A program made the position numbers and the translations under genes. Source: Paracoccus lichenicola (GTDB taxonomy: Bacteria; Pseudomonadota; Alphaproteobacteria; Rhodobacterales; Rhodobacteraceae). From it: a stretch of DNA of 64,000 bases. The stretch covers positions 310,001-374,000 of the forward strand of contig NZ_WMBT01000001.1 in assembly GCF_009708075.1 (NCBI RefSeq), written 5' to 3'. The notes beneath the pieces were generated by a model. That model was not told the origin of the DNA. It made no database searches and worked only from the letters and a program-made list of their open reading frames with translations. Below, in pieces: positions 55,266 to 64,000 of this stretch (positions within the stretch are counted from its first letter, which is position 1; the number at the start of each line of letters is the position of its first letter).

Positions 55266-56303
55266 ATGTCCGCAACCACCACCGCGCCCGCGCCCAAGTC
55301 CGGCGGCTTCAGCTTGGGCCGCCTGCTGCTGGAAGGCCGCGCCTTCTTCGCGCTGATCGCCATCATCGCGGTCTTCTCAGCCCTGTCGCCGAACTACTTT
55401 ACCGTCAGCAATTTCCTCATCATGTCGTCGCAGGTGGCGATCTACGGCATCCTGTCGGTGGGAATGCTGCTGGTGATCCTGAACGGCGGCATCGACCTGT
55501 CGGTCGGATCCATCCTCGCGCTGTGCGGGGTCTGCGCGGGCGCGATGATGCAGGGGGTGGAACTGCCCTGGGCGGGGGTGATCCTGTATCCGCCGGTCTG
55601 GGCGGTGGTGGTGCTGACGGTCGCCATCGGGGCGCTTGTGGGCGCGCTGAACGGGGTGCTGGTCGCCTTCTTCAAGGTGCCGCCTTTTGTCGCCACCTTG
55701 GGCGTGATGTACGTGGCCCGCGGTGTCGCGCTGCTGATGACGAACGGGCTGACCTACAACAACCTGCGCGGATCCGAGGCCCTGGGGAATACCGGCTTCA
55801 ACTGGCTGGGCTTCAACCGGCTGTGGGGCATCCCCATCAGCGTGATCGTGCTGGCGGTGGTGGCGGTCCTCGCGGGGCTGATGCTGTCGCGCTCGGCCTT
55901 CGGGCGGTGGCTTTATGCGTCGGGCGGGAACGAACGGGCGGCGGAACTGTCGGGCGTGCCGACGCGGCTGGTCAAGATCACCGTCTATACGGTGTCGGGC
56001 GCGCTGGCGGCTGTGGCGGGGCTGGTGCTGGCCTCGCAACTGACATCCGCCGGGCCGACGGCGGGGACGACCTATGAGCTGACCGCCATCGCGGCGGTGG
56101 TGATCGGCGGCGCGGCGCTGACCGGCGGGCGCGGGGGCGTGCGTGGCACGATGCTGGGGGCCTTCGTGATCGGCTTCCTGTCGGCGGGCCTTGTGATCAT
56201 CGGCGTCAGTTCCTACTGGCAGACGGTCTTCACCGGCGCGGTGATCGTGCTGGCCGTGCTGATGAACTCGATCCAATACGGGCGCGGCGGGCGCAAGACC
56301 TGA
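55266..56303 (+). CDS. eryF: Erythritol ABC importer permease EryF
   Basis: A 345-residue inner-membrane permease of the RbsC/XylH class with about eight to ten membrane helices. Family motifs: LNGGIDLSVGSILALCGVCA, GALNGVLVAFFKVPPFVATL, NERAAELSGVPTRLVKITVY (cytoplasmic coupling loop) and GGAALTGGRGGVRGTMLGAF. It works with EryE and EryG, and its substrate assignment rests on the locus. Confidence 0.9.
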   Translation: MSATTTAPAPKSGGFSLGRLLLEGRAFFALIAIIAVFSALSPNYFTVSNFLIMSSQVAIYGILSVGMLLVILNGGIDLSVGSILALCGVCAGAMMQGVELPWAGVILYPPVWAVVVLTVAIGALVGALNGVLVAFFKVPPFVATLGVMYVARGVALLMTNGLTYNNLRGSEALGNTGFNWLGFNRLWGIPISVIVLAVVAVLAGLMLSRSAFGRWLYASGGNERAAELSGVPTRLVKITVYTVSGALAAVAGLVLASQLTSAGPTAGTTYELTAIAAVVIGGAALTGGRGGVRGTMLGAFVIGFLSAGLVIIGVSSYWQTVFTGAVIVLAVLMNSIQYGRGGRKT

Positions 56304-56382
56304 CAAGCCCATCCTTCCCGTCCGGGGTTTCGGACGGATCGTCCTGCCACATCGCGGCAGTTTTTACCAAAGGGAGAGAGAA

Positions 56383-57330
56383 ATGCTGAACCTGACCCGC
56401 CGCGCGCTGCTTGCCGCCGCCGTCGCCATGCCGATGATGGCAGGCGCGGCGTCAGCCGAGGGGCTGATCACCATCATCGTCAACGACCCCGCGAACCCAT
56501 ACTGGTTCACGGAAGGCGAGGTCGCCAAGGCCACGGCCGAGGAGCTGGGCTATACCGCCAACGTCGCCGCCCACCGGGGCGACACCAACACCGAAAGCAC
56601 GCTGGTCGATACCGCGATCACCAACAAGTCGGTCGCGCTGATCCTGGATCCGGCGAACGCCGATGGCTCGGTTGGCGCGGTGCAGAAGGCCGTGGACGCC
56701 GGGATCCCCGTCTTCCTGGTCAATGCCGAGATCAACCAGGAAGGCCTCGCCAAGGCGCAGTTGGTGTCGAACAACGCGCAAGGCGCGGCCCTTGGCGCGC
56801 AGGCCTGGGTCGAGGCCGTGGGCGATGCGGGCAACTATGTCGAGCTGTTCGGCGCGCCCTCGGACAACAACGCCCAGACCCGATCCAACGGGTTTGAAAC
56901 CGTGCTGAGCCAATATCCCGACCTGGTGAAGGTGGGCCAGGAGGTCGCCAACTGGGACCGCACCCAGGGCTATCAGAAGATGCAGTCGCTGCTGCAAGCC
57001 AATCCTGACATCATCGGCGTGATCTCGGGCAACGACGAGATGGCTTTGGGCGCGATCGCCGCCCTGAAGGAGGCCGGCAAGCTGGAGCAGGTGAAGGTCG
57101 GCGGCTTCGACGGATCGCCCGATGCGGTCGAGGCGGTCAAGGCGGGCGAGATGCAATACACCGTGTTGCAGCCCGTGGCCGTCTTCGCCGAGGAAGCGGT
57201 ACGCCAGGCCGACAACTTCATCAAGAACGGCTCGACTGGGGTGGAGACGGAAAAGCAGCTGTTCGACTGCCTGCTGATCACGGCGGACAACGTGGACAAG
57301 TACAGCGCGGCGTTCACGCTGGAGCAGTAA
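56383..57330 (+). CDS. eryG: Erythritol ABC importer periplasmic binding protein EryG
   Basis: A 315-residue periplasmic sugar-binding protein of the RbsB type. The signal peptide (MLNLTRRALLAAAVAMPMM) is cleaved near ASA-E. The core has IIVNDPANPYWFTEGEVAKA, IADPANADGS-like sugar contacts (ALILDPANADGSVGAVQKA) and VISGNDEMALGAIAALKEAG. AGGGAGAGAG lies just ahead of the ATG. It closes the operon and is followed by an intrinsic terminator. Confidence 0.9.
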   Translation: MLNLTRRALLAAAVAMPMMAGAASAEGLITIIVNDPANPYWFTEGEVAKATAEELGYTANVAAHRGDTNTESTLVDTAITNKSVALILDPANADGSVGAVQKAVDAGIPVFLVNAEINQEGLAKAQLVSNNAQGAALGAQAWVEAVGDAGNYVELFGAPSDNNAQTRSNGFETVLSQYPDLVKVGQEVANWDRTQGYQKMQSLLQANPDIIGVISGNDEMALGAIAALKEAGKLEQVKVGGFDGSPDAVEAVKAGEMQYTVLQPVAVFAEEAVRQADNFIKNGSTGVETEKQLFDCLLITADNVDKYSAAFTLEQ

Positions 57331-57351
57331 GGGCGACGGACGATCAAGCGG

Positions 57352-57386
57352 AAAGCCGGGGCAATGTCCCCGGCTTTCTGTTTTTC
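57352..57386 (+). terminator. Intrinsic terminator after the transporter operon
   Basis: A 10-base perfect stem, AAAGCCGGGG (57352-57361) with CCCCGGCTTT (57368-57377), has a 6-base loop, followed by CTGTTTTTCC. It lies 21 bases after the eryG stop. Confidence 0.87.
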
Positions 57387-57669
57387 CTTATCGCATCGCC
57401 CAGTCCGGGCGGGATCAGGAAACGCACTGCGTTTCCCCCGCCCGCTACGCGAGGGTGCAACCAAAGACGGTGCCGCAAGAAACCACGAGAGGCCAGCGCC
57501 TGACCCGGTGGGCGTGTAAGCGCCCGCCGAGGGCGGGGCGGGCGCTGGCCGGGCCTTAAAGGCCCGGCGGTTCTGGTAGATATGTTACGCCGTGGCGAAG
57601 GCGATGGCCTTCGCCAGTCACAGGACAGTTCTTGCGGAAAACGCGCCATCGTGCATTCTGGATCGTGCA
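57387..57669. other. Noncoding stretch with clustered inverted repeats
   Basis: No gene is recognised here. Three perfect inverted repeats are packed in 125 bases: GGCCAGCGCC with GGCGCTGGCC (57491-57500 and 57541-57550, enclosing a smaller GGCG/CGCC hairpin), GCCGGGCCTT with AAGGCCCGGC (57548-57568) and GGCGAAGGC with GCCTTCGCC (57594-57615). It may be a structured RNA, a repeat remnant, or the control region of the HTH gene that follows. Confidence 0.45.
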
Positions 57670-58008
57670 ATGACCAATGCCGCAAGCGACACCATGGTCG
57701 TCCTGACCGCCGAGGAATACCGATCCCTCGTCGAGGACGCGGGCGATGCCGCCCTGGCGGATGCCGTGGACCGCAATGCCCCCATGATGCCGTCCGAGTT
57801 GCTGAACGCCCTGCTGAACGGCGATCTTCACCCGCTGGCGGCATGGCGCAAGGCGGCGGGCCTCAGCCAGGCCGCCCTGGCGCAGAAGGCGGGCATCCGC
57901 ACCGCGACGCTGAGCGACATCGAGGGCGGCAAGATCGACCCCCGCCTTTCCACCATGAAGGCCGTGGCAGGGGCGCTTGGGGTCGATATCGACGACATCA
58001 CCGCGTAA
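57670..58008 (+). CDS. XRE-family HTH protein, antitoxin-like
   Basis: A 112-residue protein with an N-terminal segment like antitoxin dimerisation domains (MVVLTAEEYRSLVEDAGDAA) and a C-terminal XRE HTH (WRKAAGLSQAALAQKAGIRT, then TLSDIEGGKIDPRLSTMKAV). Many such proteins are antitoxins of RelE- or HigB-type pairs, but no toxin frame is present upstream or downstream. It is convergent with trxB, 5 bases apart. It may be an orphan antitoxin or a plain repressor. Confidence 0.75.
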   Translation: MTNAASDTMVVLTAEEYRSLVEDAGDAALADAVDRNAPMMPSELLNALLNGDLHPLAAWRKAAGLSQAALAQKAGIRTATLSDIEGGKIDPRLSTMKAVAGALGVDIDDITA

Positions 58009-58013
58009 GGGCG

Positions 58014-59655
<1,642 letters not shown>

Positions 59656-59660
59656 AGGGC

Positions 59661-59691
59661 GGGGGCCAGCCCCCGCACCCCCGGGATATTT
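59661..59691. repeat. Post-gene hairpin repeat, GGGGGCCAGCCCCC family (copy 1)
   Basis: A 31-base element: GGGGGCCAGCCCCC hairpin, then CACCCCCGGGATATTT. It begins 6 bases after the Lrp stop. A second copy after fabI (63454-63484) differs at a single position. Its hairpin and A/T tail suggest a terminator-like role. Confidence 0.75.
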
Positions 59692-59705
59692 GGACAAAGG
59701 TGAAT

Positions 59706-59728
59706 GTAGGGTGGGGTTTTACCCCACC
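59706..59728. repeat. Intergenic palindromic repeat, GTAGGGTG family (copy 5)
   Basis: GTAGGGTGGGGT then TTT and ACCCCACC: the same sequence as the copy before recN except at the loop. It is paired with copy 6 in opposite orientation in the gap between the convergent Lrp and gshB genes. Confidence 0.75.
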
Positions 59729-59751
59729 TTTCTTATGACCAGCCGTGCACT

Positions 59752-59775
59752 GGTGGGGTGGAACCCCACCCTACG
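59752..59775. repeat. Intergenic palindromic repeat, GTAGGGTG family (copy 6)
   Basis: GGTGGGGTGG then AACCCCACCCTACG, inverted to copy 5. The element overlaps the gshB stop codon (CTA on the plus strand at 59771-59773), so it contributes the end of that gene. Confidence 0.75.
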
Positions 59776-60712
59776 CCAGTCGCCGCTCGATCGCCTCCCA
59801 GATCGCCTCCGCCGCGTTGATCCCGTCGAACCGCTCAAGCTCCTGGATCCCCGTGGGCGAGGTCACGTTGATCTCGGTCAGCCAGCCGTCGATCACGTCG
59901 ATGCCGGTGAAGATCAGGCCCTTTTCGCGCAGCACCGGGCCGATCCGCTTGCAGATCTCGTATTCGCGCTCGGTCAGGCCGATCTTTTCGGCGCGGCCGC
60001 CCACATGCATGTTCGACCGCGCCTCGCCCGTCTGGGGCACGCGGTTGATCGCGCCGACGGGTTCGCCATCGACCAGGATGATGCGCTTGTCGCCTTGACT
60101 CACCGCGTGGATGTATTTCTGCGCGATCATCGGTTCGCGGCTGATGCCTGCGAACAGTTCCAGCAGCGCGGACAGGTTGCGGTCCTCGGGGTCCAGGTGG
60201 AACACCCCTGCCCCGCCGTTGCCATAGAGCGGCTTCACGATGATGTCGCCATGCCTTTCGCGGAAGGCGCGGATCGCGGCGGGGTCGCGGGCGATCATGG
60301 TGGGGGGCGTCAGGTCGGGGAAATCCAGCACCATCAGCTTTTCCGGGCAGTTCCTGACCCAGAACGGATCGTTCACCACCAGCGTCTTCGGATGCACCCG
60401 GTCCAGCAGGTGGGTCGAGGTGACATAGCCCATGTCGAAGGGCGGATCCTGGCGCAGCCAGACCACGTCGAAATCGGACAGGTCCACATCCGCCCAATCG
60501 CCGAAGGTGACGTGGTTGCCCTGTTCTCGCCGCAGCGTCACGGGGCGGCCGCGCGCGATCACCCGGCCCTCGTCATAGCGCAACTGATCGACGGTGTACT
60601 GGAACAGCCGGTGGCCGCGCGCCTGAGCCTCCAGCCCGATGCGGAAGGTGCTGTCCCCGGTGATCGAGACATCCTCGATCGGGTCCATCTGCAGGGCGAC
60701 ATACAGGCTCAT
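59771..60712 (-). CDS. gshB: Glutathione synthetase
   Basis: A 313-residue ATP-grasp enzyme that joins glycine to gamma-glutamylcysteine. [20 protein letters not shown] at the start, [36 protein letters not shown] (ATP grasp), [18 protein letters not shown] and [16 protein letters not shown] are diagnostic. The ATG at 60712 has GGAG 9 bases ahead. The frame runs further upstream without similarity. Its stop lies within a palindromic repeat. Confidence 0.95.
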   Translation of the reverse strand: MSLYVALQMDPIEDVSITGDSTFRIGLEAQARGHRLFQYTVDQLRYDEGRVIARGRPVTLRREQGNHVTFGDWADVDLSDFDVVWLRQDPPFDMGYVTSTHLLDRVHPKTLVVNDPFWVRNCPEKLMVLDFPDLTPPTMIARDPAAIRAFRERHGDIIVKPLYGNGGAGVFHLDPEDRNLSALLELFAGISREPMIAQKYIHAVSQGDKRIILVDGEPVGAINRVPQTGEARSNMHVGGRAEKIGLTEREYEICKRIGPVLREKGLIFTGIDVIDGWLTEINVTSPTGIQELERFDGINAAEAIWEAIERRLA

Positions 60713-60869
60713 GGGATGCTCCATCGGATTTGGGACGCTTGTCGCGCGCTGTCCGGCGGGATGCAAGCGGCCCCGTTGCATTGACTTGCACGCGCGTCGC
60801 CCCAAGTGATAGACGGGGCGACGATTTGGACGGGGCTGGCCGGAAGGCCCGCAGGAAAGGCAAGACGGC

Positions 60870-61379
60870 ATGGCGATGGACAAGACCAGCTTCGACAAGG
60901 GCGACCTGCTGGCCTGCGCGCGGGGCGAGTTGTTCGGCCCCGGCAATGCGCAACTGCCCGAACCGCCGATGCTGATGATGGACCGCATCACGGACATTTC
61001 CGAGGATGGCGGCGCCCATGGCAAGGGTCATGTGGTGGCGGAATTCGACATCACCCCCGACCTGTGGTTCTTCGCCTGCCATTTCCCGGGCAACCCGATC
61101 ATGCCGGGCTGCCTGGGCCTCGATGGCCTGTGGCAGCTGACCGGCTTCAACCTGGGCTGGCGCGGCTGGCAGGGGCGCGGCTATGCCCTGGGCGTGGGTG
61201 AGGTCAAGCTGACCGGCATGGTCCGCCCCGACCGCAGCCTGCTGCGCTATCACGTCGATTTCACGAAGGCCGTGCAGACGCGGCGCCTGACCATGGGCGT
61301 GGCCGACGGCCGCGTCGAGGCGGATGGCGAGACCATCTACCAGGTCAAGGACATGAAGGTCGCCTTGTCGTCCAGTTGA
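60870..61379 (+). CDS. fabA: 3-hydroxydecanoyl-ACP dehydratase/isomerase FabA
   Basis: A 169-residue hotdog enzyme that introduces the cis double bond for unsaturated fatty acids. The active-site His lies in [20 protein letters not shown] and the Asp in the same segment. [20 protein letters not shown] and the C-terminal [13 protein letters not shown] fit the family exactly. It heads fabA-fabB-fabI, with fabB starting 34 bases after its stop. Confidence 0.96.
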   Translation: MAMDKTSFDKGDLLACARGELFGPGNAQLPEPPMLMMDRITDISEDGGAHGKGHVVAEFDITPDLWFFACHFPGNPIMPGCLGLDGLWQLTGFNLGWRGWQGRGYALGVGEVKLTGMVRPDRSLLRYHVDFTKAVQTRRLTMGVADGRVEADGETIYQVKDMKVALSSS

Positions 61380-61413
61380 CGGCGGCCAACCGACACAACG
61401 AAGGAGGAGGCCC

Positions 61414-62643
61414 ATGCGGCGCGTCGTCATCACCGGCCTTGGCATCGTCTCGCCCATCGGCAACAACGCCGATGAAGTCACGGAAAGCCTGAAGGCGAGC
61501 CGGTCGGGCATCGTCTTCGCGCCCGACTATGCGGAACACGGCTTTCGCAGCCAGATCCACGGGATGCCCCGGATTGTGCTGGAGGATCACATTGACAAGC
61601 GCAACCTGCGCTTCATGGGTCCGGGCGCGGCCTACAACTTCATCGCCATGGAACAGGCGATCAAGGATTCGGGGCTTGAGGAAGCCGACGTGTCGAACCC
61701 GCGCACCGGCCTGATCATGGGATCGGGCGGGCCGTCCACGTCGAACTTCTTCGAGGCGCACCAGACCGTCATCGAAAAGGGCGCGCCCAAGAAGATGGGA
61801 CCGTTCATGGTGACGCGCTGCATGTCGTCCACCAATTCCGCCTGCCTGGCCACGCCCTTCAAGATCAAGGGCGTGAACTATTCCATAACCTCGGCCTGTT
61901 CGACATCGGCCCATTGCATCGGCAACGGGGTCGAACAGATCCAGATGAACAAGCAAGACATCGTCTTCGCGGGCGGGGGCGAGGAACTGGACTGGACGCT
62001 GTCCTGCCTGTTCGACGCGATGGGCGCGATGTCGTCGAAATACAACGACACGCCGGAAACCGCGTCCCGCCCTTATGACGCGACCCGCGACGGCTTCGTC
62101 ATCGCGGGCGGCGGCGGGGTCGTGGTGCTGGAGGAACTGTCCCACGCCCTGGCGCGTGGGGCCAAGATCTATGCCGAAGTGACCGGCTATGGCGCGACCT
62201 CGGACGGCTACGACATGGTGGCCCCGTCCGGCGAGGGCGGCGAGCGGTCGATGCGGCTGGCCTTGTCCACCCTCCCCGAGGGGCGCACGGTCAGCTATAT
62301 CAACGCGCATGGCACCTCGACCCCCGTGGGCGACATCGGCGAGGTCAAGGCCATCCGCCGCATCTGGGGCGAGGGCAGCACGCCGCCGATCAGTTCGACC
62401 AAATCACTGACCGGCCATTCCCTGGGCGCAACGGGTGTGCACGAGGCGATCTACAGCCTGTTGATGTTGCAAAATGACTTCATTGCAGCATCTGCAAACG
62501 TCACCACTCTGGACCCCGAGATCGCGCCGGGCGAGATTGCGACAAGCCGGGTGGACGATGCCGGTCTCGATTCCGTGCTGTCGAACAGCTTCGGCTTCGG
62601 GGGAACGAACGCCACCCTGCTGATGTCGAAGTATCAGGATTAA
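61414..62643 (+). CDS. fabB: Beta-ketoacyl-ACP synthase I FabB
   Basis: A 409-residue condensing enzyme that elongates the unsaturated intermediate made by FabA. The start [20 protein letters not shown], the nucleophilic Cys in [15 protein letters not shown], and the His residues in [12 protein letters not shown] and [15 protein letters not shown] are present. The C-terminal [14 protein letters not shown] closes the fold. AAGGAGGAG lies 5 bases before the ATG. Confidence 0.96.
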   Translation: MRRVVITGLGIVSPIGNNADEVTESLKASRSGIVFAPDYAEHGFRSQIHGMPRIVLEDHIDKRNLRFMGPGAAYNFIAMEQAIKDSGLEEADVSNPRTGLIMGSGGPSTSNFFEAHQTVIEKGAPKKMGPFMVTRCMSSTNSACLATPFKIKGVNYSITSACSTSAHCIGNGVEQIQMNKQDIVFAGGGEELDWTLSCLFDAMGAMSSKYNDTPETASRPYDATRDGFVIAGGGGVVVLEELSHALARGAKIYAEVTGYGATSDGYDMVAPSGEGGERSMRLALSTLPEGRTVSYINAHGTSTPVGDIGEVKAIRRIWGEGSTPPISSTKSLTGHSLGATGVHEAIYSLLMLQNDFIAASANVTTLDPEIAPGEIATSRVDDAGLDSVLSNSFGFGGTNATLLMSKYQD

Positions 62644-62655
62644 GCGGGGCCATTG

Positions 62656-63444
62656 ATGGGCGATCTTCTGAAGGGCAAGCGCGGGCTTGTGATGGGGGTC
62701 GCCAACGACCGTTCCATCGCCTGGGGCATCGCAAGGGCGGTGGCCGACCAGGGGGCCGAACTGGCGTTTTCCTTTCAGGGCGAGGCTTTCGGCAAGCGGG
62801 TGCAGCCGCTCGCGGCCTCGGTCGGGTCGGATTTCCTGCTGGACGTGGACGTGACGAATGACGCGTCGCTGGACGCGGCCTTCGGGGCGATCGCGGACCG
62901 CTGGGGGCGGCTGGATTTCGTGATCCACGCCATCGCCTTTTCCAACAAGGACGAGCTGACCGGACGGTTCGTGAACACCAGCCGCGCGAACTTCAAGCAC
63001 AGCCTGGAGATCAGTTGCTATTCGCTGATCGAGGTCGCGCGGCGCGCCCATCCGCTGATGGCGGAGGGCGGGTCGATCATCACCCTGACCTATGGCGGGT
63101 CGAACCGGGTGACGCCGTTCTACAACGTGATGGGCGTGGCCAAGGCGGCGCTGGAATCCGCCGTGCGATACCTGGCCAACGACCTTGGTCCCGACGGGAT
63201 CCGCGTGAACGCGATCAGCCCCGGCCCGATGAAGACGCTGGCGGGCGCGGCCATTGGCGGGGCGCGCAAGACCTTTCGCCATACCGAGGCCAACGCACCC
63301 CTGCGCAAGAACGCCACGCTGGAGGCCATCGGCGGCACCGCCGTCTGGCTGCTGTCGGATTGGGGCGCCTGCACCACCGGAGAGGTCGTGCTGGTCGATG
63401 GCGGCTATCACGTCCTGGGAATGCCGCAGAGCGAGAATTTGTGA
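62656..63444 (+). CDS. fabI: Enoyl-ACP reductase (NADH) FabI
   Basis: A 262-residue short-chain-dehydrogenase-fold enzyme performing the last reduction of each fatty-acid cycle. KGKRGLVMGVANDRSIAWGI is the NADH loop. The catalytic pair Tyr/Lys lies in FYNVMGVAKAALESAVRYLA with the preceding Tyr in SCYSLIEVA. ISPGPMKTLAGAAIG borders the substrate. ATG 62656 is chosen over a TTG one codon earlier. It is the third gene of the fab operon, and a hairpin repeat follows its stop. Confidence 0.95.
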   Translation: MGDLLKGKRGLVMGVANDRSIAWGIARAVADQGAELAFSFQGEAFGKRVQPLAASVGSDFLLDVDVTNDASLDAAFGAIADRWGRLDFVIHAIAFSNKDELTGRFVNTSRANFKHSLEISCYSLIEVARRAHPLMAEGGSIITLTYGGSNRVTPFYNVMGVAKAALESAVRYLANDLGPDGIRVNAISPGPMKTLAGAAIGGARKTFRHTEANAPLRKNATLEAIGGTAVWLLSDWGACTTGEVVLVDGGYHVLGMPQSENL

Positions 63445-63453
63445 AGCAAGGCC

Positions 63454-63484
63454 GGGGGCCAGCCCCCGGACCCCCGGGATATTT
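63454..63484. repeat. Post-gene hairpin repeat, GGGGGCCAGCCCCC family (copy 2)
   Basis: Thirty of 31 bases match copy 1 at 59661. It begins 9 bases after the fabI stop and just before the next gene, again in a terminator-like place. Confidence 0.75.
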
Positions 63485-63501
63485 GAGGTCCAAAGCAGGC
63501 C

Positions 63502-64000
63502 ATGGTCGAGTTCTTTGCGGCGAATGACGGGGCGCGGCTGGCCTATTCGGATGAAGGGGCGGGGCTGCCGGTCCTGTGCCTGGCCGGGCTGACGCGGAAC
63601 ATGGGCGATTTCGATTACGTAGCCCCGCATCTGGCGGGGGTGCGGCTGATCCGCATGGATTACCGCGGGCGCGGGCAGTCGGACTGGACGGGCGCCGCGA
63701 CTTATACCGTGCCGCAGGAAGGCAAGGATGCGCTGGCGCTGCTGGATCATCTGGGGATCGAACGGGCGGCGGTTCTGGGCACCTCTCGCGGCGGGCTGAT
63801 CGGGATGTTGCTGGCGGCTGTCGCGCATGACCGGCTACTGGGGCTGTGCCTGAACGATGTCGGCCCGGTGATCGGGCGTGCGGGGTTGGAGCGGATCTTC
63901 GACTATGTCGGCCGCAATCCGGCGGCGCGGACGCACCAGGCGCTTGCGGAACGGTTGCCTGCGGCGATGCCGGGTTTTGCCGATGTGCCCGAAGGCCGCT
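63502..64000 (+). CDS. Alpha/beta hydrolase, 3' end outside the window (partial)
   Basis: The frame is open from the ATG at 63502 to the window edge (166 codons). MVEFFAANDGARLAYSDEG starts the fold, and VLCLAGLTRN supplies the oxyanion strand. MDYRGRGQSDWTG is the usual DxRGxGxS turn. The nucleophile elbow is VLGTSRGGLIGML (Ser in GTSRGG). The substrate is unknown. A weak AGG lies before the start. Confidence 0.82.
   Translation, partial: MVEFFAANDGARLAYSDEGAGLPVLCLAGLTRNMGDFDYVAPHLAGVRLIRMDYRGRGQSDWTGAATYTVPQEGKDALALLDHLGIERAAVLGTSRGGLIGMLLAAVAHDRLLGLCLNDVGPVIGRAGLERIFDYVGRNPAARTHQALAERLPAAMPGFADVPEGR

Overview
The window is a gene-dense, roughly 65-70% G+C stretch of an alphaproteobacterial chromosome. 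Conserved arrangements point to the Rhodobacteraceae/Paracoccaceae, most likely Paracoccus or a close relative: an ftsW-murG-murC-DUF2484-murB-ddl-ftsQ-ftsA-ftsZ cell-wall/division cluster followed by lpxC, bamD and recN; fabA-fabB-fabI; trxB next to an Lrp regulator; an alpha-type RNase P RNA; and short palindromic intergenic repeats. The genus is an inference from gene content and not proven.

Layout. 1-3553 (+): end of an unknown gene, then a sulfate ABC importer (cysP-cysT-cysW-cysA). 3558-17862 (-): division and peptidoglycan cluster plus lpxC, bamD and recN. 17968-24473: ccdA and rne (RNase E), a serine hydrolase, a YciB/IspZ protein and a DUF1223 protein. 24714-29477: aconitase, rnpB, rpmG, an unknown conserved protein and tRNA-Thr(TGT). 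29503-30107 (-): a HicA/HicB toxin-antitoxin pair beside the tRNA. 30246-37982: manganese pyrophosphatase, a HAD phosphatase, a methyltransferase, a MaoC hydratase, ribF, a YcgN-type protein, a MipA/OmpV protein, an ABC-F ATPase and a small membrane protein.

38101-39801 (-): a low-G+C accessory island holding one stand-alone reverse transcriptase behind a leader of about 360 nt with its own TATAAT box. The leader begins immediately after the fba terminator. The protein motifs, the single-gene architecture and the long structured leader fit a DRT2-type (UG2) antiphage reverse transcriptase, a family in which a noncoding RNA is copied into concatemeric cDNA that creates a new gene. This is the most interesting element in the window.

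39860-57330: a large erythritol catabolic locus. The kinase EryA, dehydrogenase EryB and isomerases EryC, EryH and EryI should convert erythritol to D-erythrose 4-phosphate. A transketolase, a class I fructose-1,6-bisphosphatase and a class II aldolase lie in the same locus and would feed the product into central metabolism. There are two regulators (DeoR-type EryR, SorC-type EryD), an unexpected iron-type alcohol dehydrogenase, and an importer (DUF2291 protein plus EryE, EryF, EryG). A low-G+C gene of unknown function interrupts the eryH-eryI pair.

57331-64000: a structured noncoding stretch, an orphan HTH antitoxin-like protein, trxB, an Lrp regulator, gshB, fabA-fabB-fabI and the start of an alpha/beta hydrolase that runs off the window.
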